44,522 bases of DNA from Silene noctiflora (Eukaryota > Streptophyta > Magnoliopsida > Caryophyllales > Caryophyllaceae), in contig VHZZ01003518.1 in the NCBI GenBank assembly GCA_009801015.1, forward strand, positions 59,525 through 104,046, read 5' to 3'. Both the position numbers and the translations under genes were made by a program. Positions 1 to 11,567 of this stretch are shown here, one piece after another; position 1 is the stretch's first letter; each line of letters begins with the position of its first letter. The notes under the pieces were generated by a model, which was given only the letters and a program-made list of their open reading frames with translations, made no database searches and was not told the origin of the DNA.

Positions 1-278
1 GGTTCCCATCACATATTCACATATACCATATCTTCTCTCTTTCTCATCACTTAGCTCGTTAATCCCACTTTCTATCCACGTCTCATAATCTGGTTCCTAC
101 CTTCGCACTGTCCCACAATTTTCTGGTGACTGACGCTTTAGTGGCGAAGGTTTTGCTGATATTATAGTTTGCTTTTACGAGAAAAACCCAATAGCATTAG
201 TCATGTCTATAACTTCAATGTTCAGAAGTTTCAAATTGATAGTCTTAACTTGAAGTTTGCAGAATAAAATGACGTTGT

Positions 279-437
279 ATCTGATAGTCCCTTTTAAAAC
301 TTCTAAACCTGTTGATCTATGTCTTTTATCTGATAGTCCCTTTCAAAACATTTCCATCTGATAGTCCTTTTTAAAAAAATTTCATCTGATAGTCCCTTTT
401 AAAACTTTTTCATCTGATAGCGCCTTTTTAAACTTTG
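279..437 (+). repeat. 28-bp tandem repeat in LARP6 intron
   Basis: About five imperfect copies of a unit built on TCTGATAGTCCCTTTTAAAA begin near 280, 329, 357, 384 and 412; the last three steps are close to 28 bp. The array lies in the intron before the first visible LARP6 exon. No coding or splice signal is seen in the unit. Confidence 0.8.
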
Positions 438-800
438 GTTCCGTGAGGTTTGAACTGATTCCACCTTAGTGCCCTAAAATTTGACAAAGTCCAGCTATTA
501 GTAACTTTTTTTCTAATTGTGTTTTTTTCTGATCCACTATAACCTGTCTATTGTCTGGCTAAACACTAATCATAATACTTTGACTGTTCTACTGATGCTG
601 GCATATAAAAGTGTTGCTGTTTTAAGACTTCAAATATTACTTTCACCGTGGTACTTATTATTGGTGCTAATCCTTAGTTTATGCTGCTAAAATTTGCAGT
701 ACTGAAACATTTATGTTCTAATTCGGATTGCTTATTGTTTTTATCAGGGCAATATATTTATTTTGGTGCAGACTGTTACTCAGTTTTATGTTTCTTGCAG

Positions 801-3800
801 TGCCTATCTCAGTGATAGCTACTTTTAGGAAAGTGAAACGACTTACCAAAGATAGTGCAGTGATCGTGGATGCTCTTAAAGAGTCTTCCCAGCTTGTAAG
901 TATTTCTCATTGTCCTTGAAAATTTCTTGACCTTGATGTTTACCTCCCCTTCCACTCCCTTCTGGCTTTACTCATGTCGTTGTGCATAAAATTCTGAAAG
1001 GCTGATTACTGTTTCATCAGGCTGTCATGACCAGTAGCATTTTGCTTTGTCTACAGGTTGTAAGCTCAGATGGCAAAAAGGTGAAAAGGCTTCACCCTCT
1101 TCCATCAAGTCTGACCAATCCATCAAGCGAGACCAATTCTCCCAAGGTATTTGTCTAAAAGGAACTCCACTTTTACGGTTTTAATGGAACTTTATGGCAT
1201 CTAATTGTTGGGTGCTAGTTATGTACTATTGTTGTAGAAAATCTGCCTGAGGACAGTTCAACAGAGAACATTCGGAGGATTTTTGGTCAAGTTGGAAGGT
1301 ATTTCTCATGCTTTATTATTGTGACCTGGATGCAATTTATTTCTCTTCCTGGAGTGGTTTATGTTAATTCATTTTGCGACGCTGTTTATCTTTATAGTAT
1401 AAAGAGTATATCCATACATGATCCGCAAGTTACTGGAGATGCAAACCGGACCAAAGCAGAGAAACAAATCAGTGGCAAGGTATCATTTAAGTGCTGGTTT
1501 CCTTTATGCTTAAAGACAATGCTACCAGGATAATGGTACTGGTTAAGCAGGGGATTACAGGCATACTAAGTAGTAGAGGAATTTGTGTTTCAAATTGGTT
1601 GGCTCAGAATCAGTACAATTTTTATACTCACGGGTTAGCAACCCTGCAACCCTGGCCCTCATTCAGGCCACTCAATGACTTTACCTAGTTGACAGCTGCA
1701 CGTTCGCGTGTTCTTGTAATATTTGTGCGTTAAATACGATTTCATCCGGCATATTTTCCCTTGAAACTGCTGTCTATGTTCTGGCATTGCCACCGTTGTC
1801 AAGTTGTCTGTGATTTGTATGCTCTCTTAATAATTTTCCCATATGTCATGTGTTTTGCACTATTTTTTTTGGGTGCTTTTCCTTAATTTTGAGCATTGCC
1901 CTGGTCTCCACATCTGGACTCTTGGAATTTGTGTAAAATATACTTTTTAAGTTTACATGTTTAAAAGTAGGAAATATAGCAAATCACCCTCATAAGTTTG
2001 GTACTATGTCCAATTAGGCCCTTTAACTTGTAAATGTAGCCGACCCTATAAGTTTTTGTAAAATTGTAATTAACTCCATATCTTATTTTTACGACTGAAT
2101 TTTACTCAATGAAATATTTTACTATTATTGAAAATCAAAATTATTGATCAAATATAAATCCTAAGATTCCCAACTATTAGAAGCATGTCCCAGTTTATTT
2201 ATTTATTAATTTGGTGATCAAATACTCACAATATAAGATTTTTTAGTAAATTCACAATGACAAATCACGACACCGAATTTTGTTTAAATTGAATTTGAAT
2301 GACAATTTTCGTTGAATATGTAGAAATATATTGTTATAATTTTCAATTGACATATTTTTAAATAGTTTTTAGAATAGATGAAGTAATAATTTTTAGTAAA
2401 AAAATGGTTAAGAGAATTTGATTTGTGCTTGATTGCACGTTTTATGGGGCTAATTTGCCACAACGAAAGTTAAGGGGTTGATTTACACAGTAGTTAGGTT
2501 GGGGGCAATTTGCTACATCTGCAATTTAAAAATTAAGCTGCCATGATGTTTCAGTTAATGCTTGATTTAGGTGTAATGTTCTGGTAAGTTTAATACTCCA
2601 AACCCATTTAGTTACTCTCATGACCGCGTGTAAGGGGAAATTGAAAACTAGTTTTCTGGCTGTCTGGGGTTTGATACTCCGAATACAGGACTTATTCGAC
2701 ATGTTGATATGTTCTAACTAATACTCCATTTCAATCAATTAGGCCCCATAACCATTTGATTTTTTCGTCCTTAAATTTAAAGTCAAATGGAGCTAAATGA
2801 TTGAGTTGGAGGGAGTATTAGAAATCAAACTGCCTTGCTTGGTTGTCATTTGAATTCATATTCCTTGATGTCTGTTTGCAGTTACATGCACTGATTGAGT
2901 ATGAGACAGAAGAGGATGCTGAGAAGTCGGTGAGTTGCAACACCTGTCTTCAGTAACTGTATTGTTGTTAAATACATAGTACTAATATTTTCAAGATGTC
3001 TTGTTGAATATTTTATCGGGCAGGTTGCTTTAAATGACGAAACAGACTGGCGAAATGGGTTACGGGTTCAACTCCTTCGAAAGCGAATGGTATATTTCTT
3101 TCATTCTGTACTTACTTCTCTCCTCTAACTTAGAATCTATTATCACCAGTGTCTTTCTTCAGGGACATGAAGTTGGACGAAAGGCCCGGAAGGGATCAGA
3201 CTCTGAGAAGGGCGGCCAAGACCGAGTTCCTGCTTCAGTTAAAGAAGGAGATAAAACTCATTCAAATGAGAAGCCTAATGATGACCCTGATGACAAGGTT
3301 TGTGTATTGTGCCTTTCATATTTTGTGGTTGGCGACCTTTTTTTCAAATTTTGGTTCTCGACCAGGTTTTTATTCGCATGGTACTTTTCTACCTTGTCTG
3401 GAGGTGTCGCACATTCTTTGTACTTTGTAGTGTTTGTGGCTGGGATACAAGTTAAAATGTGGGAACTTTCTGCCCTTGAAGTTTTGGATATGAGCTTAAT
3501 ACATCTGTGTGACTGTGTCAAAACTCATTCACATCCAGTTAATATTAGGACTTAAGCTGTTTATGATTCATATGATATTCTTTTTATATTTTTGAAAATA
3601 ACGCAAGCTTTCTGCCGATTGGCATGATTCTGATGTGACGTATTAAATTACTTGTGGTATAGGAAAATACCTTTGGGACTCAAAGTGATTTCTTTGTTTC
3701 ACCTTATCATGTGACAGTAAAGACTTGTGTATTTTCGCTGATTCTTGTAAACTTGATTTCTCCCCCAGGAAGGAGATCATGTATCTAAAGAAAAAAATGG

Positions 3801-4174
3801 ACAAAAAGGTCGTAATCGATTGAAGGGACGGAAATATCGTGGCAACAGTGGAATGGGTATGCATAATTGTATACTTACACCAACAAGGATTGCCTCCTAG
3901 TAATCCCTTTGTTTTCTCAGAAAACTTAAATGAGACGGTTCTACATGTGAGAATGACCCATTAAATGTATTGGATGGGTCTCGCATGTAAGTCTGCTTCA
4001 TTTAAGACTTGTTATTTATCGGTTAGCTAACAGTTTTTGAATCCCTTCATGTCAGGCCATGGCACAACTAGTGCCATCGAGCCCTCTAAACCACCTCCCG
4101 GTCCCAGAATGCCTGATGGGACTAGAGGATTTGCTATGGGACGCGGGAGGCCCATCATTTCTGGGAACGTTTGA
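801..4174 (+). CDS. LARP6: La-related protein 6 (C-terminal exons; 5' end outside window)
   Basis: RNA-binding protein of the La family, expected to bind mRNA through a La motif plus RRM. Visible coding exons: 801-895, 1057-1146, 1219-1298, 1398-1479, 2882-2929, 3024-3089, 3163-3297, 3769-3856, 4056-4174. All join in frame with GT..AG introns and code for about 267 residues. Order seen: end of the La motif (VPISVIATFRKVKRL, then VVSSDGKKVKRLHPLP); an RRM with TIVVENLPED as RNP2-like strand and LHALIEYETEEDAEKS as RNP1-like strand; a basic, charged linker; and a C-terminal SUZ-C-like motif PGPRMPDGTRGFAMGRG before the stop at 4172-4174. The first half of the La motif is not found in bases 1-800, which look intronic, so the start lies upstream of the window. 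Family assignment is strong. Which LARP6 paralogue (A, B or C) cannot be told without the N-terminus. Confidence 0.9.
1966..2524. mobile_element. Non-autonomous element with long diverged terminal inverted repeats
   Basis: Lies in the LARP6 intron 1480-2881. The left end (TATAGCAAATCACCCTCATA, then AATTAGGCCCTTTAACTTG) matches the reverse complement of the right end (TGTAGCAAATTGCCCCCAAC, then CAACCCCTTAACTTTCG) over roughly 80 bp with many differences. The interior is AT-rich and has no reading frame. Clear target duplications were not found, so the superfamily is unassigned; the long inverted repeats would suit a Mutator-like derivative. Confidence 0.5.
2724..2815. mobile_element. Stowaway-like MITE
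   Basis: A 92-bp element flanked by TA on both sides (2722-2723 and 2816-2817). Its ends pair as CTCCATTTCAATCAATTAGG on the left against AATGATTGAGTTGGAGGGAG on the right. The CTCC..GGAG ends and TA duplication are typical of Stowaway/Tc1-mariner MITEs. It sits 66 bp upstream of the LARP6 exon at 2882. Confidence 0.75.
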
Positions 4175-4786
4175 TGCAGCTCATTCAAGCGATACATACG
4201 TACAGCTGTGCCTGAATGCCCAGGGGCACATTCGTCCTTTTTTTTGCGATTTGTGTGTCGAGGATGAAATTAATCACTCCAGACTTGATTGTGGAGAGGG
4301 ATGGAGTTGGGGCTTGTATAATGTTTCTATATGTAACTTTTTTTTGGATAGCCAGTTTCATCAATGAAGATACCGGGTTTGATCTACAACAAGGTCTACT
4401 ACAGCATTGCGTGTTTGTATTTTTTTTTTCTTTCTTCTCGTGTTAAAGGAGTCACAGCCCACGAGGGCCTTGACGCTTTGTAACATAAGAAGGGACGCGT
4501 AAGTGACGTAAGTGTGAGTTGATGACCATTCTGCATTTATGTTAACCTCTAGGTAGAATATCTTCGGTAATTGGTTTATAGTATCTCCATCTTAACCACC
4601 ATACCGTATAATGTATAATCTTGGATTTTAATGTCCTCAAGATTCGACATCCCCCAACGCTCCTGCATCCTCCTACCCTACTTCGTGTGACATAACAGTG
4701 GTAACAAATCATATATAGCAATAAACAGTGTAAAACACTATAAATACATAGTGATTATAAGCAGTGGCTGATTATTGGAACTGCTT
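4175..4786 (+). other. LARP6 3' UTR and downstream spacer
   Basis: No reading frame with family features. The first 300 bp or so are probably the LARP6 3' UTR. A polyadenylation site could not be fixed with confidence. Confidence 0.5.
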
Positions 4787-4915
4787 AGGCCCTGTTTTTT
4801 TGGACTTCATTTCAGTTCATTTCAGTTCAGCTTAGCTTTTCTCTTTACAAATTAACTCTTATTTTAGTTCAGTTTAGCTCCAATAAGTGTAATTTAGTTC
4901 AAACAGGTTCAATAT
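4787..4915. mobile_element. MITE-like unit with TTCAGTTCA-rich interior
   Basis: Begins AGGCCCTGTTTTTTTGGACT and continues with repeated TTCAGTTCA/TTTAGTTCA words, ending near TTCAAACAGG. The same plan occurs at 25677-25783, where both ends are clearer, and in weaker form at 11412-11535 and 24500-24665. Confidence 0.5.
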
Positions 4916-4994
4916 CTAAATTGTGTGTCTAGAATGTGACGTATATCACCAAAAATTCAATTGTCACTATTTATTGTTTTGTACCAAGTAGTTT

Positions 4995-5021
4995 CCAACT
5001 CCTCCACAAGGGAGGAGTTGG
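4995..5021. repeat. Perfect 11-bp inverted repeat (hairpin)
   Basis: CCAACTCCTCC and GGAGGAGTTGG are separated by ACAAG. It lies in the transposon-rich spacer and may be part of a MITE end. No function is assigned. Confidence 0.7.
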
Positions 5022-5402
5022 ATTACCTAGCCCCTCCTAAATAATTGCAAACTCCGGTGTAATTGAATTCCTACATTGGCAAACAAACGGATTTAGCTAA
5101 TTCACGTGAATTTCATGTGGGAGCTTAATTCCCATGAATTCGATTTTCCCACCCAAGTGATATTCTGCTAGACAATACTTATTTCCTAATTAGTTAATGT
5201 TGACTATCTATATTTATAATTAAACAATATTCATTTACTAATTAATTTTATAACACCAATCATTGTTCAACTTTTACATAAATAAGGCTAATAAAATATC
5301 TTATTTGAATTATATATGCAAATTTTCTACCCTTTTCAAACTGAAGGTAAATTACATTAGTTTAATTAATTGTAAAATTGTCAAATATCTGTATTTAAAA
5401 TA

Positions 5403-5430
5403 CCGTGCATTTGCACGGGAACTATACTAG
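5403..5430 (+). mobile_element. Helitron 3' terminus
   Basis: A 6-bp stem CCGTGC-ATTT-GCACGG is followed 8 nt later by CTAG and then T, as in plant Helitron 3' ends (hairpin upstream of CTRR, inserted before T). The element runs leftwards, but its 5' TC end could not be fixed, so only the terminus is listed. Confidence 0.65.
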
Positions 5431-6671
5431 TACTCGTATTGTTCTAGTAAGTCTCCTGTAAAACGGTTATACAATAAAACACGGTAAAATTGTACAACAA
5501 AGAACATGGTGCTTCTATCCTGTAAAAAGTAGTGATTGACGAAAGTTATTTTGATAAAATATACATCGTTTTGTAATAGCGCTTGTTTAAAATGATTTTT
5601 TGCAAGAATTATTGAATATTGATAATATACTAATAACTGTTTTATGGTCCAAACAATAATTGATATTTGATAATATTAATAATTGTTGTATGGTCCCGTG
5701 AATATATGATAAGTACATATTCCATAAGATTGGAGTCAATCAAAAGCTATCTAAACTACCACACAAATTTAATTATAAGCGGTCTTTTTTGTTTATGACG
5801 GTTACAAGCTTGTGAATTTGTGAATTATAAAATGACTTATATGAAAATTAAAATAAATAAATAAGTCATATATATAATCAACATAATCGAGTAACTGACG
5901 TTTTACTATGAGGTTTACGACACATTACTTCATCAAGCTAAACCTACTACCACCCCAATTGCGTAATTTCATAAACGTCTGGTAAACATGGTCTAATAAT
6001 TCCTAGTGTAGTCAGTTGGCAAGCTTCAGAACAAGGTTTAGGACAACCTATTTTAGAAATAATCAACCCGCACACACGCTCATACTATGTTCATAAAAAT
6101 CAAGCACCTGAAAAGAGTTTAAACCGTATATATAACTTTTTTTACTCTTTCATTTAAATCATTTGTTTACTTGTTTTTAAAATAACTATATAAAGTAGTT
6201 AAAATAATTGATTAAGATGGTGAAGTCAGAGGCTAGCTAGTAGCTAGTACTTGTGAGTTGTGTGGTTTTACGGTCCAAAATCTCACATTCGGAATTCACT
6301 CCACCATTTTCCCTAAAGTCCAGATTTACAATAGTAAATATGAAAAATGTCTCAAGTACATTTAATGTATACATACCGTAAATATGATGTATAAATACCG
6401 TATCAAATAAATGAGAAAACCATAACATTTCACTCTCAAACTTTGACTCTCAATCGTAATCTTTAACAATTTTAAACATTTCATGTATCTTTCATTATCT
6501 TTGTTTTGTTAGATTCATAGGTCTCTAAACAAATTAAATAGCTCATCATTTAGCCCAAGGATCTATTCTTATGTAACAACCTTTTAATTATACCCAATTG
6601 TAAATAAAAAAAAAAAAAAAAATTATTTAAAAAAGAAAAGACGCACCGTGCTAAACTAACAGAACCAATTA
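5431..6671. other. AT-rich spacer, no gene seen
   Basis: No supported coding region. Contains short internal duplications, for example two similar blocks ending in TATGGTCC near 5650 and 5695, and an A-rich run near 6607-6622. Confidence 0.6.
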
Positions 6672-6986
6672 CTCCATTTGTCGTTATTTGTCATCCTATT
6701 TTATTTTGAGGTGTCTTAGTCAATTATTGTTCTTTTTATTTTAGTATATAGTAGGATAGAAAATAGGTAACTCCCTCCTCTTATCATCATATCATGTGAG
6801 AGGTCTCTCAATAATGCTTTTAGTTTTTGTGATTTTAGTAATGTATTTGATAAGTAATTTAATCATTTATACTCAATTTGGTTCACATATCATTTAATAA
6901 TTTTAATAATTGGCTCCGTCCTCTTTTCTTTGTCTTTGTGCTAAAATCAAAGAATAATAATTGATCGGAAGACAGGACGGAGTGAG
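6672..6986. mobile_element. Stowaway-like MITE, about 315 bp
   Basis: Flanked by TA (6670-6671 and 6987-6988). The left end begins CTCCATTTGTCGTTATTTGT; the right end is GACAGGACGGAGTGAG. Inner parts also pair loosely (TCAATTATTGTTCTTTTTAT against AAAGAATAATAATTGATCGG). No coding capacity. Confidence 0.55.
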
Positions 6987-7530
6987 TACATTTGTTTACA
7001 CCTCGTTCTCAATAGTTGAATACACTCGAAGTGTCAAAAGTCCCCTTTCGCATGGTCTAAAGAGTCCAAACTTAACAGAGTCACCAATGTACTACACTTG
7101 GTTGATAAAAGAGAGTCAGTCAAACTTGTAGATTGTTAATCGATGATATCGAGTTTTAGTACCATCCTCGTGCATGAATTCCACAACATTTACTAAAATA
7201 CTGAACCGATATAGCTATATAGAGTTGAGATATGTGAAATCTAATACCAGACTACCAGATCTTAATATCACCTGATAATATCCTATCATCGTCCTTGTAT
7301 ATTCTTATAAATCTTATCACAAAAACTTAGAAAAGACGATATTTCAATAAGGTATAAACGTGACTCAAAATGACTTTGTACTTAGAAAATACCGTGTTTA
7401 TATTTGATCATAGATTGTAAACCATTTTATTAGCACCAATTTTTGTTTCAGACGGACTATTTTCGACTGATTATTAGACGGATCAAATGTAATCATTTTA
7501 CGATAAATAGTATAACCATTTAATAATAAA

Positions 7531-8050
7531 CTAGTGTATGGATCCCGCACATTCATGCGCGGTATTTATAGACGTTTATTTATAATGTTATTATTTATAG
7601 GCTTAAAATTGACATATTATTAATTTTTCATATTTTAATATGAGTGGAAAACTAATCAAAATAATTGAGTAAAGTCATGAAATGTATAATTTAATGAATT
7701 TTTTAACACAAAACTAATGATTTCAATTTATAAATTTTCTCAAATAATTTTAAAATTTTTTTGTCACAAATTAATAATATCACTTTACATTTTTTTTTTT
7801 TTTTTTTTTTTAAAAAAAAAATTAAGTACATGGTAAGTTTTTATATACGAAATTAATAATATCAATTTATCGGTTTTTCATATACTATTTTTAGATTTAT
7901 ACCAATTTTGATTTATTTTAATTAAAATATTATAATTTAGTTAAAAAAAAAATTATAATAATTTAATACAAATAGAGTCTTGTTTCCTTATTTAGCCAGA
8001 TTTCTTTTGGAGGAAAAATTATTGAGAATTTCTCTTAATAGTAAGGGAGA
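7531..8050 (-). mobile_element. Short non-autonomous Helitron
   Basis: Read on the minus strand, it starts TCTCCCTTACTATTAAGAG at 8050 after a host A and ends with a stem CCGCGC-ATGAAT-GTGCGG (7545-7562), then GATCCATACACTAG before a host T at 7530. This fits Helitron rules: 5' TC, 3' hairpin plus CTAG, insertion between A and T. About 520 bp, AT-rich, no helicase or Rep gene. It contains a long T/A run near 7790-7820. Confidence 0.65.
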
Positions 8051-8122
8051 TGATTATAACTAAAGTTGTGATCACTTTTTAACAAAAAAAAACTACTTGT
8101 AACATTTTATCAAAAATATTTA

Positions 8123-8327
8123 TTCCTTCTGTTCCGGTCAATTGTTGTTCTTTGGTTTTGACACAAAGACCAAGGAAAAAGGAGAGGGTTAATTATAATG
8201 ACAAGTGGACCAAATTAAGTGTGAATGATCAAATTGTTTAGCAAATGCAATCCTAAAATAGAAAGGGCAACATTTAACCGAGCTACCCAAAATAGAATAC
8301 AACAACAAATAACCGGGACAAAAGGTG
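8123..8327. mobile_element. Stowaway-like MITE
   Basis: Flanked by TA (8121-8122 and 8328-8329). The left end TTCCTTCTGTTCCGGTCAAT pairs with the right end AAATAACCGGGACAAAAGG. About 205 bp, no coding capacity. It lies inside the larger inverted-repeat element and about 200 bp upstream of the likely CYP710A TATA box. Confidence 0.65.
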
Positions 8328-8533
8328 TACATTAATTTATCGTAAAATAATTATATTTGGTCCGTCTTATTAATGGAAGAAATAGTCAGACACAAGAGAC
8401 CTACTCTTTTATTAACACCCCATTATTATTTTACTTAGCAATTTTAAACATTTAGTACCATTATTTCCATTTCAAATTACAATTAATAGCGAACAAATTT
8501 AGTAAGAAACCGTCTCTCGGCTTCATCTACTCT

Positions 8534-8540
8534 TATATAA
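8534..8540 (+). promoter_or_regulatory. Candidate TATA box of CYP710A
   Basis: TATATAA 373 bp before the CYP710A start codon. If used, the 5' leader would be about 340 nt, AT-rich and rich in CA-containing words. This is an inference from the motif alone. Confidence 0.4.
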
Positions 8541-8912
8541 ACATGCTTTTGTTGATCCATCACCTCTCAAACTCTGAAAATATTTCCTCAGTCCACGCTT
8601 CTAACCTACTCACCTCTCTCTTCAATCCTCATCTACACAACAACACTGACATATCTGCTGAATTCACACTAACAAACACTCAGAAATTTCAGCATTATAT
8701 TTTGCTGATAAAATTATTAAATTTGTCTACAATAACAACATGCATATGCATATCTGAAAAAATTTCTGTCTTCATTTAGTGTGTCCAAATTAAATCACAA
8801 ATAATTTGTCATTTTTCTCTAAAAAAAACTTCAAAATAATCACTATAAAAATCACCCATATACCTAAACCCTAAAACCCACAACAAAAAAAAATACAATT
8901 ATAAATTTTATA

Positions 8913-10430
8913 ATGGAAATAAATTTTGAAATATGGTCATTTTTAAGGTGGTTTGCACCATATGCATTTACAATAGTTGCATTTGTTTTGTTTCTTGAAC
9001 AAATATTGTATCTAAAAAAGAAGTCTATACTACCAGGACCAAATTGTGTGATCCCTTTTTTAGGCAATGTTATATCTTTAATCCGAGACCCCGAGAAATT
9101 CTGGGATGACCAGGCAGACTATGCTAGGTCGTCCCCTCTCGGGGTCTCAGCCAATTACGTAATTGGCCAGTTTATAGTTTTTGTTAGGGATTCGGAGATG
9201 AGTCATAGGATCTTTGCTAATCTTCGGCCGGACGGGTTTCAACTTGTTGGTCATCCTTTTGGTAAGAAGTTGTTTGGAAAGCATAATATGATATACTTGT
9301 TTGGCCAGGAGCATAAAGATCTTCGACGTCAAATGGCGCCGAATTTCACCCCGAAGGCGCTTTCTACGTATATTGACATTCAACAGACGGTGATATTGAA
9401 ACATTTTGATCGTTGGGTGGAGATGTCATCGGGTGGTACTGAGAAGCCAGTAGCCCTCAGGCTACTGGCTCGAGATATGAATCTTGAGACGTCTCAGAAC
9501 GTATTTGTAGGGCCGTATTTGAGTGAAAAGGCTCGCCAACGGTTTAGGGAGGACTACAATGATTTCAACGTGGGTGTTATTGCTCTCCCTATCGACTTGC
9601 CGGGCTTTGCGTTTTGCAAAGCCCGACATGCAGTGGACCGACTAGTCGGGATGCTAGCCGGGTGGGCGAATGAGAGTAAGAATAAGATGAGAATAGAGGG
9701 AGAGGAACCTAAGTGTATGATTGACTTTTGGATGCAAGAGTTGGTGAGACAAGAGTCAACGACAACAACCCCGCCGCCAAATTGCAGCGACCGAGAGATA
9801 GGGACCCACATGTTCGACTTCTTGTTCGCCGCGCAAGACGCATCCACGTCCTCCTTACTCTGGGCGGTCGTCCTACTAGACGCCCACCCAAAGGTCCTTC
9901 AGAAGGCTAGGGAGGAAGTAGACACTATTTGGAAACCGGAGTCAAACAAACCAATCACAGCTGAACAACTGTCAGAAATGAGGTACGTGCATGCTGTGGC
10001 GCGTGAAGTTCTCAGGATCCGCGCCCCAGCCACACTCGTACCTCACCTAACCAAAGAGGAATTCCCACTCACCGAGGATTACACTATCCCTAAGGGTAGT
10101 GTCGTTTTCCCCTCAGTCTACGAGTCAGGGTTCCAAGGGTTCACCGATCCCCACCGTTTTGACCCAGATAGATTTTATTCCGAGAAGAGGAGAGAAGACC
10201 AGTTGTACAAACGAAATTACTTGGTATTTGGAGCAGGTGGACACCAATGCATTGGCCAACGTTACGCCCTTAACTTACTCGTCTTGTTCATATCAATGTT
10301 CGTCACGTTAATTGATTTTAATCGGGTCCGATCCGACGGATGTGACGATCTTGCATTTTGTCCTACGATATGTCCTAAGGATGATTGCAAGGTTTATCTC
10401 TCAAAAAGGTGCAAATTTCCTTGTTTTTAA
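8913..10430 (+). CDS. CYP710A: Cytochrome P450, CYP710A sterol C-22 desaturase
   Basis: Heme monooxygenase of the endoplasmic reticulum that makes the C-22 double bond of sterols, turning beta-sitosterol into stigmasterol (family knowledge). Intronless, 505 residues, the usual length, and intron-free as in known plant CYP710A genes. Seen: an N-terminal membrane anchor (about residues 12-35) followed by the [12 protein letters not shown] hinge; I-helix AAQDASTS at 306-313, the P450 oxygen-activation site with the family's AAQDA form; ExxR at E365-R368; FDPDRF of the PERF region; and heme loop [12 protein letters not shown] with ligand Cys446. The start at 8913 gives a complete anchor and nothing upstream in frame is needed. 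The spacer before it is full of transposons up to about 140 bp from the likely TATA box. The frame contains several perfect inverted repeats (see findings). Substrate preference cannot be read from sequence. Confidence 0.95.
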   Translation: MEINFEIWSFLRWFAPYAFTIVAFVLFLEQILYLKKKSILPGPNCVIPFLGNVISLIRDPEKFWDDQADYARSSPLGVSANYVIGQFIVFVRDSEMSHRIFANLRPDGFQLVGHPFGKKLFGKHNMIYLFGQEHKDLRRQMAPNFTPKALSTYIDIQQTVILKHFDRWVEMSSGGTEKPVALRLLARDMNLETSQNVFVGPYLSEKARQRFREDYNDFNVGVIALPIDLPGFAFCKARHAVDRLVGMLAGWANESKNKMRIEGEEPKCMIDFWMQELVRQESTTTTPPPNCSDREIGTHMFDFLFAAQDASTSSLLWAVVLLDAHPKVLQKAREEVDTIWKPESNKPITAEQLSEMRYVHAVAREVLRIRAPATLVPHLTKEEFPLTEDYTIPKGSVVFPSVYESGFQGFTDPHRFDPDRFYSEKRREDQLYKRNYLVFGAGGHQCIGQRYALNLLVLFISMFVTLIDFNRVRSDGCDDLAFCPTICPKDDCKVYLSKRCKFPCF

Positions 10431-11567
10431 GTACGTAAAAAATGGACGAAATCACCCTTATAAGGTAAAATATGTGTGTCAATTAATTAATGTATGTACT
10501 TGTATGGTAAAATTTTATTTTGTGGGATAAATAATTTGAGTCAAGGACTCCATGCAACGTATTGATTTATTAAGATTATTGTGACGTTATTTGTCGGGTA
10601 ATCAAGTTAGTACTTTATTATTTATTATTTTGTGTGTGTTATTATGTCCTTTTCGTAACTATATTGGTTAAGGTTAAATTTGGGGTCGAGGTTGGCTTTA
10701 TAAGGTGTTTTATTCGGTTTGTAGGATGCAACCCAAAGAATAAAAAATTGCCGTCTTTGGTATCAATAAATCAAACAATTAATTTATAAGATGGTTTTAC
10801 ATAAACACGGTTTAAAAAAAACTTCTGATCTCCGTAAGAATATTTAGACCCATACTAATATAGAAATAGACTCGTAATTTACAAATACATGTTTACAAAT
10901 AATACATGTTTTATATTTTATAAAATTAGTTTTGTAAGGCCATAATACAAGTGTTTGGGCAAATTAAAAGTATATAGTACATTCATAAAGATCGATGTTC
11001 TAGCTCAACTGTATATTTATTTATTTATTTATTTATGTAATATAATGTGAAAGTTGCGTGTTGAAACATTTTTTTCTTTGAATAATTCATTTAATGGGAC
11101 CTTATATATGTAATAGATGAATTATTTGTTGAGAAATCTATAATTGGATGATTGGAGACATGCGCAATTGTGCACGTAAATAATAATCAAAGAAAAATAT
11201 GTCATTTAGGCTACATGCATTGCCAAATGTGACAACCTACATTAATAGGAACTTTATTAATTAGCTCTTCTATTTTCACATAAATTTACTTTTAATAACT
11301 GAAGATATTTTAGCCTACTGATTAAAAAGGAGATAGAGTAGATAACGATTAACGAGTTTTAGGTTCGAATTCTCCCACACTTAAGCCAAACACCAATTTA
11401 TGTCTCGTTCTTTTAAGTTTAATTTCAGCTTATTCCTCCAATTCAATTCAACTCCATTAAATTCAGTTTCATGTAGCTCCTCAACTATACTCAAATTAAC
11501 TCTCAGTTCAGCTTCATTCAATTCAGTCTTGCTCAATTTAGTATACTTGACAAATGAGTCAATCGGG

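Larger units (their letters stand above)
7452..8392. mobile_element. Terminal-inverted-repeat element hosting two other insertions
   Basis: Bases 7468-7506 (GATTATTAGACGGATCAAAT through ATTTTACGATAAA) are the inverted counterpart of 8338-8376. The pairing continues outward through GACTATTT toward both ends, giving inverted repeats of roughly 55-60 bp. Between them sit a minus-strand Helitron (7531-8050) and a Stowaway-like MITE (8123-8327), so the original element was small. Outer limits are approximate. The superfamily is uncertain; the GACGGA-rich ends resemble those of the MITE at 42362-42552. Confidence 0.6.

Noticed and set aside
3034-3555. 173-codon frame overlapping LARP6 exons
   Set aside because: It reads the RRM and linker exons partly in other frames and through introns; the spliced LARP6 reading explains the region.
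4995-5030. Second Helitron 3' end (11-bp hairpin then CTAG)
   Set aside because: CTAG lies only 5 nt after the stem and is followed by C, not T; the stem is better read as a plain palindrome or MITE part.
8543-8779. 78-codon frame in front of CYP710A
   Set aside because: It begins right after the TATA-like box and may not be in the transcript; composition is that of an AT-rich leader. A long uORF is possible but unsupported.
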